Shown here in pieces: positions 17,835-25,972 of a DNA stretch of 64,000 nt. Source of the DNA: Agrobacterium vitis (GTDB lineage Bacteria > Pseudomonadota > Alphaproteobacteria > Rhizobiales > Rhizobiaceae); the NCBI RefSeq assembly GCF_013337045.2, contig NZ_CP118262.1, positions 251,388-315,387 of the forward strand, written 5' to 3'. The notes below the pieces were generated by a model that saw only the letters and a list, made by a program, of their open reading frames with translations, did not search any database and was not told the DNA's origin. Each line of letters opens with the position of its first letter. Within the stretch, counting starts at the first letter, position 1. Position numbers and translations under genes: made by a program.

Positions 17835-19421
17835 ATGTCGTATAAGAACCAAGTCGAGAATGCAGCCACGATCATCAAGAGCAACTGGACGGGCGTCAAT
17901 GCCGAAGCCGTGGCACGTATGCGGCTTCAGAACAGATTCCAAACGGGTTTGGATATTGCTCGATATACCGCAACGATTATGCGCAAGGATATGGAGGCCT
18001 ACGATGCCGATCCTTCGAAATACACCCAGTCGCTCGGCTGCTGGCACGGCTTCATCGGGCAGCAGAAACTGATCTCAATCAAGAAGCATTTTAAAACAAC
18101 CGACCGCCGCTACCTGTATTTGTCGGGGTGGATGGTTGCCGCCTTGCGCTCGGAATTTGGGCCGCTTCCGGACCAGTCGATGCACGAAAAGACGAGTGTC
18201 CCGGCGCTGATCGAGGAACTTTACACCTTCCTTCGCCAGGCGGACGCCCGAGAACTCGGCATGATGTTTCGCGACGCGGACGCGGCGCGGAACGCCAACG
18301 ACCGGGTTAAGGAGCAGCAGATCCTTGATGCCGTCGACAACTATCAAACGCATGTTGTTCCGGTTATCGCCGACATCGATGCTGGTTTCGGCAACGCGGA
18401 GGCCACGTACCTCCTCGCCAAGAAGATGATCGAAGCTGGTGCCTGCGCTCTGCAGATCGAGAACCAGGTTTCCGACGAGAAACAATGCGGCCATCAAGAC
18501 GGCAAGGTCACCGTTCCACATGAGGATTTCGTCGCAAAGATCCGCGCCTGCCGTTATGCCTTCCTTGAACTCGGCATCCCCGATGGTGTGATCGTCGCGC
18601 GCACCGACTCGCTCGGCGCCGGTCTAACCAAGCAGATTGCCTTCAGCAAGGAGCCGGGCGATATCGGTGACCTCTACAATTCCTTCCTGGATTGCGAGGA
18701 CGTCGACGATCTTTCAAGCCTAAACGGCGATGTTATCATCAACCGCGACGGCAAACTCATGCGTCCAAAGCGTTTGGCATCTAATCTCTACCAGTTCCGC
18801 GAAGGGACGGGAGCTGACCGTTGCGTCCTTGACGGTATCAACTCGTTACAGAACGGAGCCGACCTATTGTGGATCGAAACAGAAAAGCCGCATATCGAGC
18901 AGATTGCCGACATGGTCGATCGTATCCGCGAAGTCATTCCGAACGCCAAGCTCGTCTACAACAATTCGCCATCCTTCAACTGGACGCTGAATTTCCGCCA
19001 GCAGATCTTCGACGCCTGGCAGAAGGCCGGCAAGGACGTCTCGGACTATGATCGCGCCAGGTTGATGAGCGTCGATTACGATGTTTCGGACCTTGCTCTC
19101 GAAGCGGATGACAAAATCCGTACCTTCCAGCGCGATGCAGCCAAGCGCGCTGGAATCTTCCATCATCTGATTACGCTGCCGACCTATCATACGGCCGCTT
19201 TGTCAACCGACAATCTCGCCAAGGAATATTTTGGTGATGCGGGAATGCTCGGCTATGTCGCAAACGTCCAGCGCAAGGAAATCCGCGAGGGTATTGCCTG
19301 CGTCAAGCACCAGAACATGGCCGGCTCCGATCTCGGCGACGACCATAAGGAATACTTCGCCGGCGAAGCCGCTCTCAAGGCCGGCGGCAGCCACAACACA
19401 ATGAACCAGTTCGCCGCCTGA
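17835..19421 (+). CDS. aceA: Isocitrate lyase, long form
   Basis: 528 residues from MSYKNQVENA; GGAGGAACC precedes this ATG, and the upstream in-frame extension to 17772 has no support. The active-site loop is KQCGH (residues 216-220), a variant of the canonical KKCGH. Further signatures are SLGCWHGFIGQQKLISIKKH and SPSFNWTL. The enzyme splits isocitrate to glyoxylate and succinate, the first glyoxylate-shunt step, needed when acetyl-CoA is the main carbon source. The long form with this N-terminus resembles Pseudomonas/Acinetobacter AceA rather than the ~430-aa form usual in rhizobia (from memory of the families). It is divergent from its likely regulator. Confidence 0.95.
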   Translation: MSYKNQVENAATIIKSNWTGVNAEAVARMRLQNRFQTGLDIARYTATIMRKDMEAYDADPSKYTQSLGCWHGFIGQQKLISIKKHFKTTDRRYLYLSGWMVAALRSEFGPLPDQSMHEKTSVPALIEELYTFLRQADARELGMMFRDADAARNANDRVKEQQILDAVDNYQTHVVPVIADIDAGFGNAEATYLLAKKMIEAGACALQIENQVSDEKQCGHQDGKVTVPHEDFVAKIRACRYAFLELGIPDGVIVARTDSLGAGLTKQIAFSKEPGDIGDLYNSFLDCEDVDDLSSLNGDVIINRDGKLMRPKRLASNLYQFREGTGADRCVLDGINSLQNGADLLWIETEKPHIEQIADMVDRIREVIPNAKLVYNNSPSFNWTLNFRQQIFDAWQKAGKDVSDYDRARLMSVDYDVSDLALEADDKIRTFQRDAAKRAGIFHHLITLPTYHTAALSTDNLAKEYFGDAGMLGYVANVQRKEIREGIACVKHQNMAGSDLGDDHKEYFAGEAALKAGGSHNTMNQFAA

Positions 19422-19438
19422 GCTTCGGCGGCATCCAT

Positions 19439-19468
19439 GCGGAGCGCGCCGGAGGAGGCGCGCTCCGC
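19439..19468 (+). terminator. Hairpin after isocitrate lyase
   Basis: GCGGAGCGCGCC pairs perfectly with GGCGCGCTCCGC around the six-base loop GGAGGA, a 12-bp stem 17 bp after the aceA stop. No T-run follows, so it may be a Rho-assisted terminator or an mRNA-stabilising 3' hairpin. Confidence 0.6.
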
Positions 19469-19524
19469 CACACGACACGATCAAGCGACGCTCTCGTGCG
19501 TCAGGTCTAAAGGGAGCAAACTCT

Positions 19525-19704
19525 ATGTCCGAAGAATCGTCCAAACCCCATCCATCCGAGCCGAAGCGTTCAAGGGCCGTCTTTTCGCCCGAGGATTTCA
19601 AGCTGCTGCAGGCAGCAGTCGCGCACTACCTTCAAGAGGTGAAGGGCAAACCGGAGGCGGTCAAGTACTCCAACCTTTACCACAGGCTCGGACGAATAAG
19701 CTGA
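19525..19704 (+). CDS. Small conserved-looking protein, unknown function
   Basis: 59 residues starting MSEESSKPHPSEPKRSR, with a disordered N-terminus and a helical SPEDFKLLQAAVAHYLQEV segment. AGGGAG eight bases before the ATG is a good ribosome-binding site. It lies about 100 bp after aceA and 46 bp before the UPF0262 gene, so the three may form one transcriptional unit with partial attenuation at the hairpin. I do not recognise a named family. Confidence 0.6.
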   Translation: MSEESSKPHPSEPKRSRAVFSPEDFKLLQAAVAHYLQEVKGKPEAVKYSNLYHRLGRIS

Positions 19705-19750
19705 CACGGTCTTTGAAGACTGGCGAGTTTTACGACAACAGGAGCCGCGA

Positions 19751-20233
19751 ATGACCGAAACCTTGAACCGGCTTTGTGCAGTTCAGGTTGAGCATGACGG
19801 CACGAGGGCGAACCGCGGCGTTGTCATTGAACAGGCCGCAGCCATCGCGGATCTTGTCGAGGAAAGCTATTTCGAACTGGTCGACCGCGAGTCTGGACCT
19901 TATTGTCTCGTCATTTCGACACGGGGTGGCAGACTTACATTTCATGTGTCCGATGCTCGCGGTACTCCCATTGTTTCACATTTCATGTCAGCCGGTCCGC
20001 TGCGTCGGGCCATCCGCGATTACGTAGCGATGTGCGAAGTACACTATGAAGCTGCAGCAAACGGAGACGCGCGGCGTCTCGAGACCCTCGATATGGGGCG
20101 GCGAGCGACACATGATGAAGCTTCTCAACTCCTGAGGGAGCGGCTCGGGTCGAAGGTGCGGATCGACCTGGGCACTGCACGCCGGCTGTTCACAATCATA
20201 GCTGCAGCCCAATTGGAAAAAATTTTGATTTAG
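19751..20233 (+). CDS. UPF0262 family protein
   Basis: 160 residues. The family pattern is plain: LVEESYFELVDRESGPYCL, GTPIVSHFMSAGPLRRAIRD, LDMGRRATHDEASQLLRERL and the C-terminal IDLGTARRLFTII. UPF0262 proteins are almost confined to alphaproteobacteria and their function is unknown. GGAGCCGCGA precedes the ATG. The position downstream of isocitrate lyase and a 59-aa protein suggests a shared regulon, by inference only. Confidence 0.85.
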   Translation: MTETLNRLCAVQVEHDGTRANRGVVIEQAAAIADLVEESYFELVDRESGPYCLVISTRGGRLTFHVSDARGTPIVSHFMSAGPLRRAIRDYVAMCEVHYEAAANGDARRLETLDMGRRATHDEASQLLRERLGSKVRIDLGTARRLFTIIAAAQLEKILI

Positions 20234-20274
20234 CTGACTGCGGGAATAACCCCCGAATTATGTAGGAATCGGTC

Positions 20275-20324
20275 CGATACGACCACCGACCACGACATCC
20301 GTCCTCGACCGGTGGATCGTATCG
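20275..20324. terminator. Large stem-loop downstream of the UPF0262 gene
   Basis: CGATACGACCACCG at 20275-20288 pairs with CGGTGG-A-TCGTATCG at 20310-20324, 14 pairs with one bulged A, around a 21-base loop. It sits 42 bp after the stop codon. There is no T-run. It could be a terminator, a processing signal, or a protein-binding inverted repeat. Confidence 0.5.
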
Positions 20325-20391
20325 TACCCGCCACGAACGACTTTGGCGGGGAACGTTGATAATCGCCAGACCTAGAAAAAGAGGTCCTTTA

Positions 20392-20604
20392 ATGCCGCCT
20401 CAAGGAACTTGGACCCCTCCCGGACTGGAATCCCCTAGCAGTCGCCAGACGAGCACAAGCGGGTTCAGTGATGCCGCCGCGTGGTTGTCAGGCATCAACA
20501 CCGAACTGCGCGGCATCATCGTCCATCCGCTCTCGAGGGAAAGAAAAAACCCACATCCGGAAAGCCCAGTAATATTGCCTTTGTACAACGAACGTTTTAC
20601 ATAG
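20392..20604 (+). CDS. Possible small ORF, unrecognised
   Basis: 70 codons starting MPPQGTWTPPG; AGAGGT about eight bases before the ATG is the only support. The composition (many Ser and Pro) is not convincing and no family is recognised. It ends four bases before the TetR start. The remaining 20234-20391 carries the stem-loop but no other gene. Confidence 0.25.
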   Translation: MPPQGTWTPPGLESPSSRQTSTSGFSDAAAWLSGINTELRGIIVHPLSRERKNPHPESPVILPLYNERFT

Positions 20605-20608
20605 GGCC

Positions 20609-21151
20609 ATGAACATAAAATCCCGAATCGTCTCCAGTGCGGAACGCATGTTCGATCATCACGGCTTCGCCGCAACCGGGGTGGACCGGTTGACAGAGGC
20701 TGCGCAGGTCTCCAGCAGGACGTTCTATAAACACGCGGGCAGCAAGACAGCGCTCATCGCGGCAGTTCTCGGTGAACGATGCCGCCGCTTTTTCAACGAA
20801 ATGAATGTGCTGTCCGTGGATGAGCTATTTGTTGCGCTCGAAACCTGGACGAATGCCCTGGGAGCCCGGGGATGTCTTTTTCTGCGCGCCGAGCGTGAGA
20901 CGGGCGGGGAAGTTCCCGAAGTTTCGGAAGCAGTTGCGGATTATAGGAAAAGGCTCAGCATTCTTATCAACCATCTTGTAGAGGCTCAGGTCGGTAGCGG
21001 GCGCCACGCGCTCGCCGAGCAGATCCTCGTGCTGTTCGAAGGTGCGACCTCCGCTGCAGCTTATCGCGGAACGAGTGCCATCCGGGCAGCGCGCTTCGCA
21101 GCCACCATACTCATCGAAAACGCAACGCTCGGACGCAGCGGTGCCAGCTAG
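20609..21151 (+). CDS. TetR-family transcriptional regulator
   Basis: 180 residues. The N-terminal TetR HTH is MFDHHGFAATGVDRLTEAAQVSSRTFYKHAGSKTALIAAVL. The C-terminal ligand-binding half is short but intact, with AEQILVLFEGATSAAAYRG. Such repressors commonly control a neighbouring oxidoreductase. Here the flavodoxin-fold reductase starts 64 bp downstream on the same strand and the alcohol dehydrogenase relative follows. The ATG lacks a strong ribosome-binding site (AGGGCC). Confidence 0.88.
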   Translation: MNIKSRIVSSAERMFDHHGFAATGVDRLTEAAQVSSRTFYKHAGSKTALIAAVLGERCRRFFNEMNVLSVDELFVALETWTNALGARGCLFLRAERETGGEVPEVSEAVADYRKRLSILINHLVEAQVGSGRHALAEQILVLFEGATSAAAYRGTSAIRAARFAATILIENATLGRSGAS

Positions 21152-21215
21152 CGCCAAACTTGTTCGATGTAGCGCGACTTCAGTCAAATGCTCTACCATA
21201 GTCGGAGCCAACACC

Positions 21216-21899
21216 ATGCATCTCCTAACTGTTTTTTCGCATCCCTTCGCCGACAAATACCCGGCCGCGGTCATGGACGCCTTCCACGAACCGTTTAGGC
21301 AGGCCGGTTACTCGGTGGATATCCTGGATCTTCATCAGGAGAACTTCGATCCTCGCTTCACTCGCGAGGACCACGCCCATTTTTGGGGCGGACCGGTCCC
21401 TGACGAAATTGCTGCGATGCATCACAGGGTCGAGACAGCAGATAGGCTCGCCTTTGTATTTCCGGTCTATTGGTGGGGGATGCCGGCGATGATGAAGGGA
21501 TGGATAGAGCGCGTTTTCACGGGTGGTTGGGCGTATCAATTTGGCGCGGGGGTGGAAGACCGCGGCAAGGAGCCGCCAACGTCCCTTCTCGGAAATATTC
21601 CCACGACGTTGATCGGGATAGCAGGCTCGACCAAGCGGACCTACGACAAGTACGGGTATGGTGAGGCAATGAAGACGCAGATCGACGTCGGGACCTTTGC
21701 TTACTGCGGCCTAGCGGACGTTGAAAGCCATCTCATCTATGACGTTGAAGGTGATCATAACGCACCGAACCGCACCGAAGGTTTTGTGCAGGTGCGCGAG
21801 ATTGCAAAGGCGTTCCTATCGCCGGAGCGCATGGTGAAAAACGCCAAAGAAGAACACCTTCGTGCCGGATCACATTTATCGCGTTCGCTCGGCGCTTAA
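21216..21899 (+). CDS. Flavodoxin-fold NAD(P)H:quinone oxidoreductase
   Basis: 227 residues from MHLLTVFSHPFADKYPAAVMDAF; GGAG lies nine bases before it, and the longer upstream frame overlaps the TetR gene. FVFPVYWWGMPAMMKGWIER is the flavin/quinone-site signature of the NQO1/MdaB/KefF group. Members reduce quinones or related electrophiles by two electrons with FMN or FAD. The partner TetR and the next oxidoreductase suggest a detoxification or redox-stress cassette. No membrane segment is seen. Confidence 0.87.
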   Translation: MHLLTVFSHPFADKYPAAVMDAFHEPFRQAGYSVDILDLHQENFDPRFTREDHAHFWGGPVPDEIAAMHHRVETADRLAFVFPVYWWGMPAMMKGWIERVFTGGWAYQFGAGVEDRGKEPPTSLLGNIPTTLIGIAGSTKRTYDKYGYGEAMKTQIDVGTFAYCGLADVESHLIYDVEGDHNAPNRTEGFVQVREIAKAFLSPERMVKNAKEEHLRAGSHLSRSLGA

Positions 21900-21942
21900 C
21901 TCCCTGCGTTCAACAAACCATGTATTCAGAAAGATAAACGTC

Positions 21943-23073
21943 ATGAGCACAGTCGTTCCACGCCGACGGTCCCGGATGGCAGAGGATTTGCCCACGACGA
22001 TGCAGGGCGTGCTGCTTGTGGGGCACGGGGACTTTGAGAAACTCGAATTTCGAATGGATATCCCGGTCCCAAGACCCGCTGCGGGGGAGGTTTTGATCCG
22101 CGTCTTGGCCGCGGGTGTCAACAATACCGACATCAACACGCGTGTCGGCTGGTACTCCAAGAGCGTTACCACCGGCACAGCGAGTAGGGCGCAGGACGGT
22201 TTCCCATTAGCGCAGAATGACGATGCGAGCTGGTCCGGCCTACCGCTCGCGTTTCTCAGAATTCAGGGAGCTGACTGCTGCGGACAAATCGTGGCGGTCG
22301 GGAATGGCGTCGACCCGGATCGTATTGGCGAGCGGGTACTCGTTCGCAATATGCTGCGCTCTTACGTTGATTATCGTCCCTACGAATGCTGGACGTTTGG
22401 CTCGGAGTGCGACGGCGGATTCGCTCAGTATACAAAGGCGCCTTCGAAAGAAACCTACGCGGTAAACTGTGATTGGAGCGACATCGAGCTCGCTTCAATT
22501 CCTTGCGCGTATTCGACCGCAGAAGGAATGCTTCACCGCGCGAACGTGCGGGACGGGGAGCATGTGGCTATAACCGGCGCTTCCGGCGGCGTAGGGTCTG
22601 CTGCCATTCAGCTCGCGAAGCGGCGAGGTGCTTATGTGACGGCCATTGCCGGACAAGATAAGGCCGCTTTGCTTCTCGAACTGGGAGCCGACACGGTCAT
22701 TGGCCGTCATGAAAATTTGGTCAGCAAACTTGGCAAGGAAACCGTGGATGTCGCCCTTGACGTTGCTGCCGGCCCAGGATTCCGAGCATTGCTCGATGTG
22801 CTCAGGAAAGGCGGCCGATATGTAGTCGCTGGCGCGATTGCCGGTCCGCTTGTTGAGCTCGACGTCCGCGATCTCTACCTTAAGGACCTGAGTTTCTTCG
22901 GCTGCACCTTCCAGGACGACGTCGTCTTTGAAAATCTCGTCGCATACATTCAGCGCAACGAAATTCGTCCATGCATTTCGAAGACCTTTCCACTTCATGA
23001 AATCGCCGAAGCACAGAAGGCATTCTTGTCCAAATCTTTTGTTGGCAAAATCGTTCTTGAGATCCCGGCATGA
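21943..23073 (+). CDS. Zinc-type alcohol dehydrogenase/quinone reductase (MDR superfamily)
   Basis: 376 residues from MSTVVPRRRS. The N-terminal GroES-like domain has AAGVNNTDINTRVGWY and IQGADCCGQIVAVGNGV. The Rossmann motif is VAITGASGGVGSAAIQLAKRRGA. The proton-relay Glu of classical zinc ADHs is not evident, since GADCCG replaces GHE, so it resembles the quinone oxidoreductase/zeta-crystallin branch. An insert around residues 70-100 (SVTTGTASRAQDGFPLAQND) lengthens the first domain. Substrate unknown. It lies 43 bp after the quinone reductase, probably one operon under the TetR regulator. Confidence 0.87.
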   Translation: MSTVVPRRRSRMAEDLPTTMQGVLLVGHGDFEKLEFRMDIPVPRPAAGEVLIRVLAAGVNNTDINTRVGWYSKSVTTGTASRAQDGFPLAQNDDASWSGLPLAFLRIQGADCCGQIVAVGNGVDPDRIGERVLVRNMLRSYVDYRPYECWTFGSECDGGFAQYTKAPSKETYAVNCDWSDIELASIPCAYSTAEGMLHRANVRDGEHVAITGASGGVGSAAIQLAKRRGAYVTAIAGQDKAALLLELGADTVIGRHENLVSKLGKETVDVALDVAAGPGFRALLDVLRKGGRYVVAGAIAGPLVELDVRDLYLKDLSFFGCTFQDDVVFENLVAYIQRNEIRPCISKTFPLHEIAEAQKAFLSKSFVGKIVLEIPA

Positions 23074-23162
23074 GGAGGACTTCCAAAGTCTTTCAGCCAC
23101 GGGATCGTGCGGACGTGTTTTGATACGGGGCTAACCGGATGGTGAAATGGTTCACAACGGAT

Positions 23163-23199
23163 AGTTCCATAATAGAACTTATGCAATATGTTATAACAT
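23163..23199. promoter_or_regulatory. Two palindromes upstream of the orphan LuxR-type HTH gene
   Basis: AGTTC-N7-GAACT at 23163-23179 and the perfect 12-bp palindrome ATGTTATAACAT at 23188-23199 lie 20-57 bp before the start at 23220, in an AT-rich stretch. They fit dimer-binding operators overlapping a promoter. The binding protein is unknown; autoregulation is the simplest guess. Confidence 0.45.
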
Positions 23200-23219
23200 T
23201 ACGAATGGGCTACTTATGT

Positions 23220-23420
23220 ATGAAGAATCAGATTTTATCCCCGCTTGAAAAGACATGCCTTCGATGGATCTCTCGAGGCAGAACGGTCGGCGAAATCGCC
23301 GCACTGGAGGGCAAAGCCGTTGCCGAAATCGAGAAGTGCCTTGAACTTGCACTTGCCCATTTAGATGTCCACTCGATCAAGGAGGCAATAGAAAAAGCGG
23401 ATCTTTTTGGCATCGATTGA
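23220..23420 (+). CDS. Stand-alone LuxR/GerE-type helix-turn-helix protein
   Basis: 66 residues from MKNQILSPLEKTC; the frame is open upstream to 23139 but that part is AT-rich promoter-like DNA with the palindromes. Nearly the whole protein is the four-helix GerE domain: LSPLEKTCLRWISRGRTVGEIAALEGKAVAEIEKCLELALAHLDV. It has no sensor, receiver or autoinducer domain. Small GerE-only proteins of this kind act as DNA-binding regulators or dominant modifiers of larger LuxR proteins. It marks the boundary between accessory metabolism and plasmid backbone. Confidence 0.75.
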   Translation: MKNQILSPLEKTCLRWISRGRTVGEIAALEGKAVAEIEKCLELALAHLDVHSIKEAIEKADLFGID

Positions 23421-23745
23421 CTTCAGAATACTACCGTCAGTTCCCAGATCGCCACCTAGCACCAGCGCGCCGAGACGGACGCGCACCAGACTGCTGGCCG
23501 CGAACGCACTCTTAGCGAAACCTTTATGCCGCACGCAATTCTGTCTCTCGGAAGCAGTCCAATCCCGCTTTTCAGTAATGGCGTCCTGGCCTGGTTTCGG
23601 ATCTTCCACGATCAACCCGTGAAGGGTCCGCTAGCAAGCTGCGGCCGCTCTCGGCTTTCGCCTTCGCGGTGATCGCGACCGTAACCATGCCTTTTGAGGA
23701 GCCATCGAGCGGGAATTGGCCCGCTCCCGAATGGAGCCCTCTCAC
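23421..23745. other. Intergenic stretch with no gene seen
   Basis: 325 bp. Frames on both strands are short and have no recognisable product. The last 100 bp look like the GC-rich leader DNA found before several backbone genes in this window. The inverted repeat GCGGGAATTGGCCCGC lies at 23709-23724, just before the next gene. Confidence 0.45.
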
Positions 23746-23922
23746 ATGTCGCACGATCTCTCCCTCGCACAGTCCCACGCCTTCCAACTATCCCGTGACC
23801 TGATGGTCCCGGTCACCGTCTTTGCAGTCGACGGTGAATACGGCGTCCTGCCCTCCGACGAGATCGACGCCAGCGACGACCTCGAAATCGTGCACGAGTT
23901 CTTTCCCTGGGCGGCTCATTGA
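23746..23922 (+). CDS. Small acidic backbone protein, unknown function
   Basis: 58 residues: MSHDLSLAQSHAFQLSRDLM, then a beta-rich VPVTVFAVDGEYGVLPSDEI and an acidic tail ending FFPWAAH. Upstream GGAG lies about ten bases before the ATG. It precedes the toprim gene on the same strand. I recognise no named family. Confidence 0.55.
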   Translation: MSHDLSLAQSHAFQLSRDLMVPVTVFAVDGEYGVLPSDEIDASDDLEIVHEFFPWAAH

Positions 23923-24120
23923 GCCGTCTTTGCCGTTTCGGCTGCCGCTTGCGAGCGAGCGGTGGCAAGGGAAGCTGCGCCAGGGCTGGCGAATCCTTTG
24001 CAGGATTCACCAATTGCCAACCCCGCCCTTGCCGCCTTTGCTCTTCGCGCCGGACGGGAAGGGTCCGCGAAGCGTGCGGAAAGGAAATCAGGAAGGGACG
24101 ATCGCCATGCGATCGGAAAG

Positions 24121-25158
24121 ATGATGAAGCGAAGAGATATTGACGAGATCCGCGAACGGGTCGGGTGCGGAGCTGTTTTAGAAACATCGGGCTTTGCGAT
24201 CGATCTGAAGGAAAGTACCCTTCGGGCTGTGAAATACCGCCGTGGGGGTGAGATCGTTATTGTCACCCACGGTGGCCAAGGTTGGTTCGATCCCCTGAGC
24301 GACGGTAAGGGTGACGTGTTCTCGCTTGTTGCACACGTCGATGGAGGCGGCTTCCTGGAGGCGTTGGACCGTGTCGCAGGTCTAATCGGCTTCCGGTCGG
24401 TAGAGCCGGCGCAGGCGAAAGAAACACCAACAAAAACAGCCACGGCGACGATCCATGATCGATGGGTATCGCGTCGGGCTCCTTGGCCAACATCGGACAC
24501 GTGGCAGTACCTGCGGTTCAGGCGTTTAATATCGGCACAAATTCTGAAGGGTGCCATCAGCCAGGGCATACTTCGTGAGGGTCCTTACGGAAGCATGTGG
24601 GCCGGTCATGTTGATGAGGACGGTAACATCTGTGGCTGGGAAGAACGCGGCCCGGATTGGCGGGGCTTTGCGACAGGCGGCGCGAAGGTTCTGTTCCGGC
24701 TCGGCCCATCCGGCGCCCATCGGCTTTGTGTGACGGAAGCGGCGATCGATGCCATGAGCCTCGCTGCGATCGAAGGGATGCGAGAAGGCACCCTCTATCT
24801 CAGCACCGGCGGCGGGTGGTCACCGAATACCGACACAGCGTTGCGACATCTGGCTCGGCACCCGGACGTGCAACTGGTCGCGGCAACCGACGCCAATCGC
24901 CAAGGAGAGGCCTATGCACACAGGCTTCGTGAGCTGGCCGCACAGGCTGGATGCGATTGGTTGCGTCTCCGACCGCCGGCGGACGACTGGAATGAGGTCC
25001 TGAAATGTCAGGAGAGGGAGAAGTGGGAAAGGGAGAGGAAAAAGAACGGCGTGCCGCATTCGCGCCGCCCGCATCAAGGGAAGCTTCGCCCGGCTGCCCC
25101 GGCCCTTGACCCGGGCGGACACGATGCCGGCGGCCCGGGACATGTCATGGAGGATTGA
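24121..25158 (+). CDS. Toprim-domain protein (plasmid primase-like)
   Basis: 345 residues from MMKRRDIDEIRERVGCGAVL, with GGAAAG immediately upstream; the open frame further upstream to 23962 has no start support. The N-terminal half resembles the DUF3991-type domain of plasmid and phage toprim proteins (HGGQGWFDPLSDGKGDVFSLVAHV). The toprim core is LCVTEAAIDAMSLAAIEG (acidic motif) and VAATDANRQGEAYAHRL, where the usual DxD is D-A-N. Such proteins are thought to act in primer synthesis or DNA processing after transfer. The C-terminal 40 residues are basic and low-complexity. Confidence 0.8.
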   Translation: MMKRRDIDEIRERVGCGAVLETSGFAIDLKESTLRAVKYRRGGEIVIVTHGGQGWFDPLSDGKGDVFSLVAHVDGGGFLEALDRVAGLIGFRSVEPAQAKETPTKTATATIHDRWVSRRAPWPTSDTWQYLRFRRLISAQILKGAISQGILREGPYGSMWAGHVDEDGNICGWEERGPDWRGFATGGAKVLFRLGPSGAHRLCVTEAAIDAMSLAAIEGMREGTLYLSTGGGWSPNTDTALRHLARHPDVQLVAATDANRQGEAYAHRLRELAAQAGCDWLRLRPPADDWNEVLKCQEREKWERERKKNGVPHSRRPHQGKLRPAAPALDPGGHDAGGPGHVMED

Positions 25159-25222
25159 AGAGAAAAGCATGGTCGTGACGACGGTGTTCTCTTCGGTCTG
25201 GACATATCTCAAGGAGCCGCAA

Positions 25223-25828
25223 ATGAACCCCTCTCCCACAATCCGCAAGGTTTTCCAGGGTGTGGCAACACGCCAGCAAATGTTCCGCATGTTCGACCGT
25301 CATGGCCAGCGACCGGACCCTTGGGACGGCGATCCTTCACATCTCTATGCCGGGGAATGGTTCGAGATCGCTGAGGCCGAGCACGATTATATGTTCGAGA
25401 TCCTCCCGCCACTTTGGATCCGCGGATCAATGTTCGCCATGCGTGAGTTCCTGACCGACTCTGTGACGTCCGTGTTCTTCACCTCGCGTATCGATGGGGT
25501 CATCCGCCACTTCCACGGCTATTGCGACCTGTCCGACCACTCCGCCGTCGAGCATATGCGCGTGGCAATCGTTGAGCGGGAAAGTCGACCGGTTGGGTCA
25601 ATGTCCCGGGGAGAGCGACTGGAGCATATCTGGAGCATCACGGCTGACGACTATCGCGGCTATGCGGGCGATCGATGGCCCCAAAGCAACCGTGGGCATC
25701 GCACTGTTGTCCTCTACGGCGGCAAGGAGGGCACGTTCCTGAAACTGCTCGACGATCTGACGGACGACGAAATCTCCGCCAAGCTTCCTGTGCATTTAAG
25801 GCACCTCCCCGTCTCCATCGCCGCTTGA
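25223..25828 (+). CDS. DUF1419 family protein
   Basis: 201 residues from MNPSPTIRKVFQGVATRQQMFRMFDRH; AAGGAG seven bases upstream fixes the start over the open frame to 25106. The wording FRMFDRHGQRPDPWDGDPSHLYAGEWFEI and the aromatic-rich middle match DUF1419, a family found mainly on rhizobial plasmids. Function unknown, no membrane segments. It lies between the toprim gene and the DarB-like gene, a conserved-looking backbone order. Confidence 0.75.
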   Translation: MNPSPTIRKVFQGVATRQQMFRMFDRHGQRPDPWDGDPSHLYAGEWFEIAEAEHDYMFEILPPLWIRGSMFAMREFLTDSVTSVFFTSRIDGVIRHFHGYCDLSDHSAVEHMRVAIVERESRPVGSMSRGERLEHIWSITADDYRGYAGDRWPQSNRGHRTVVLYGGKEGTFLKLLDDLTDDEISAKLPVHLRHLPVSIAA

Positions 25829-25972
25829 GCGGAGCGACAGCCGTCACAACCGGTCGCGATGAGCGGCCGAACTCGCCGACAATCGGCCCAGCCGCATTCC
25901 CATCCTCTGCGCACTTCGACCTGCCCCCGCTGGCAGAGCGGAATGTTGCACCCTCACCAGGAGTTTCATCAT

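Noticed and set aside
17715..18047. N-terminal extension of the RamB-like regulator up to 18047
   Set aside because: The added residues lie opposite the isocitrate lyase gene and have no domain character; family length fits the later start.
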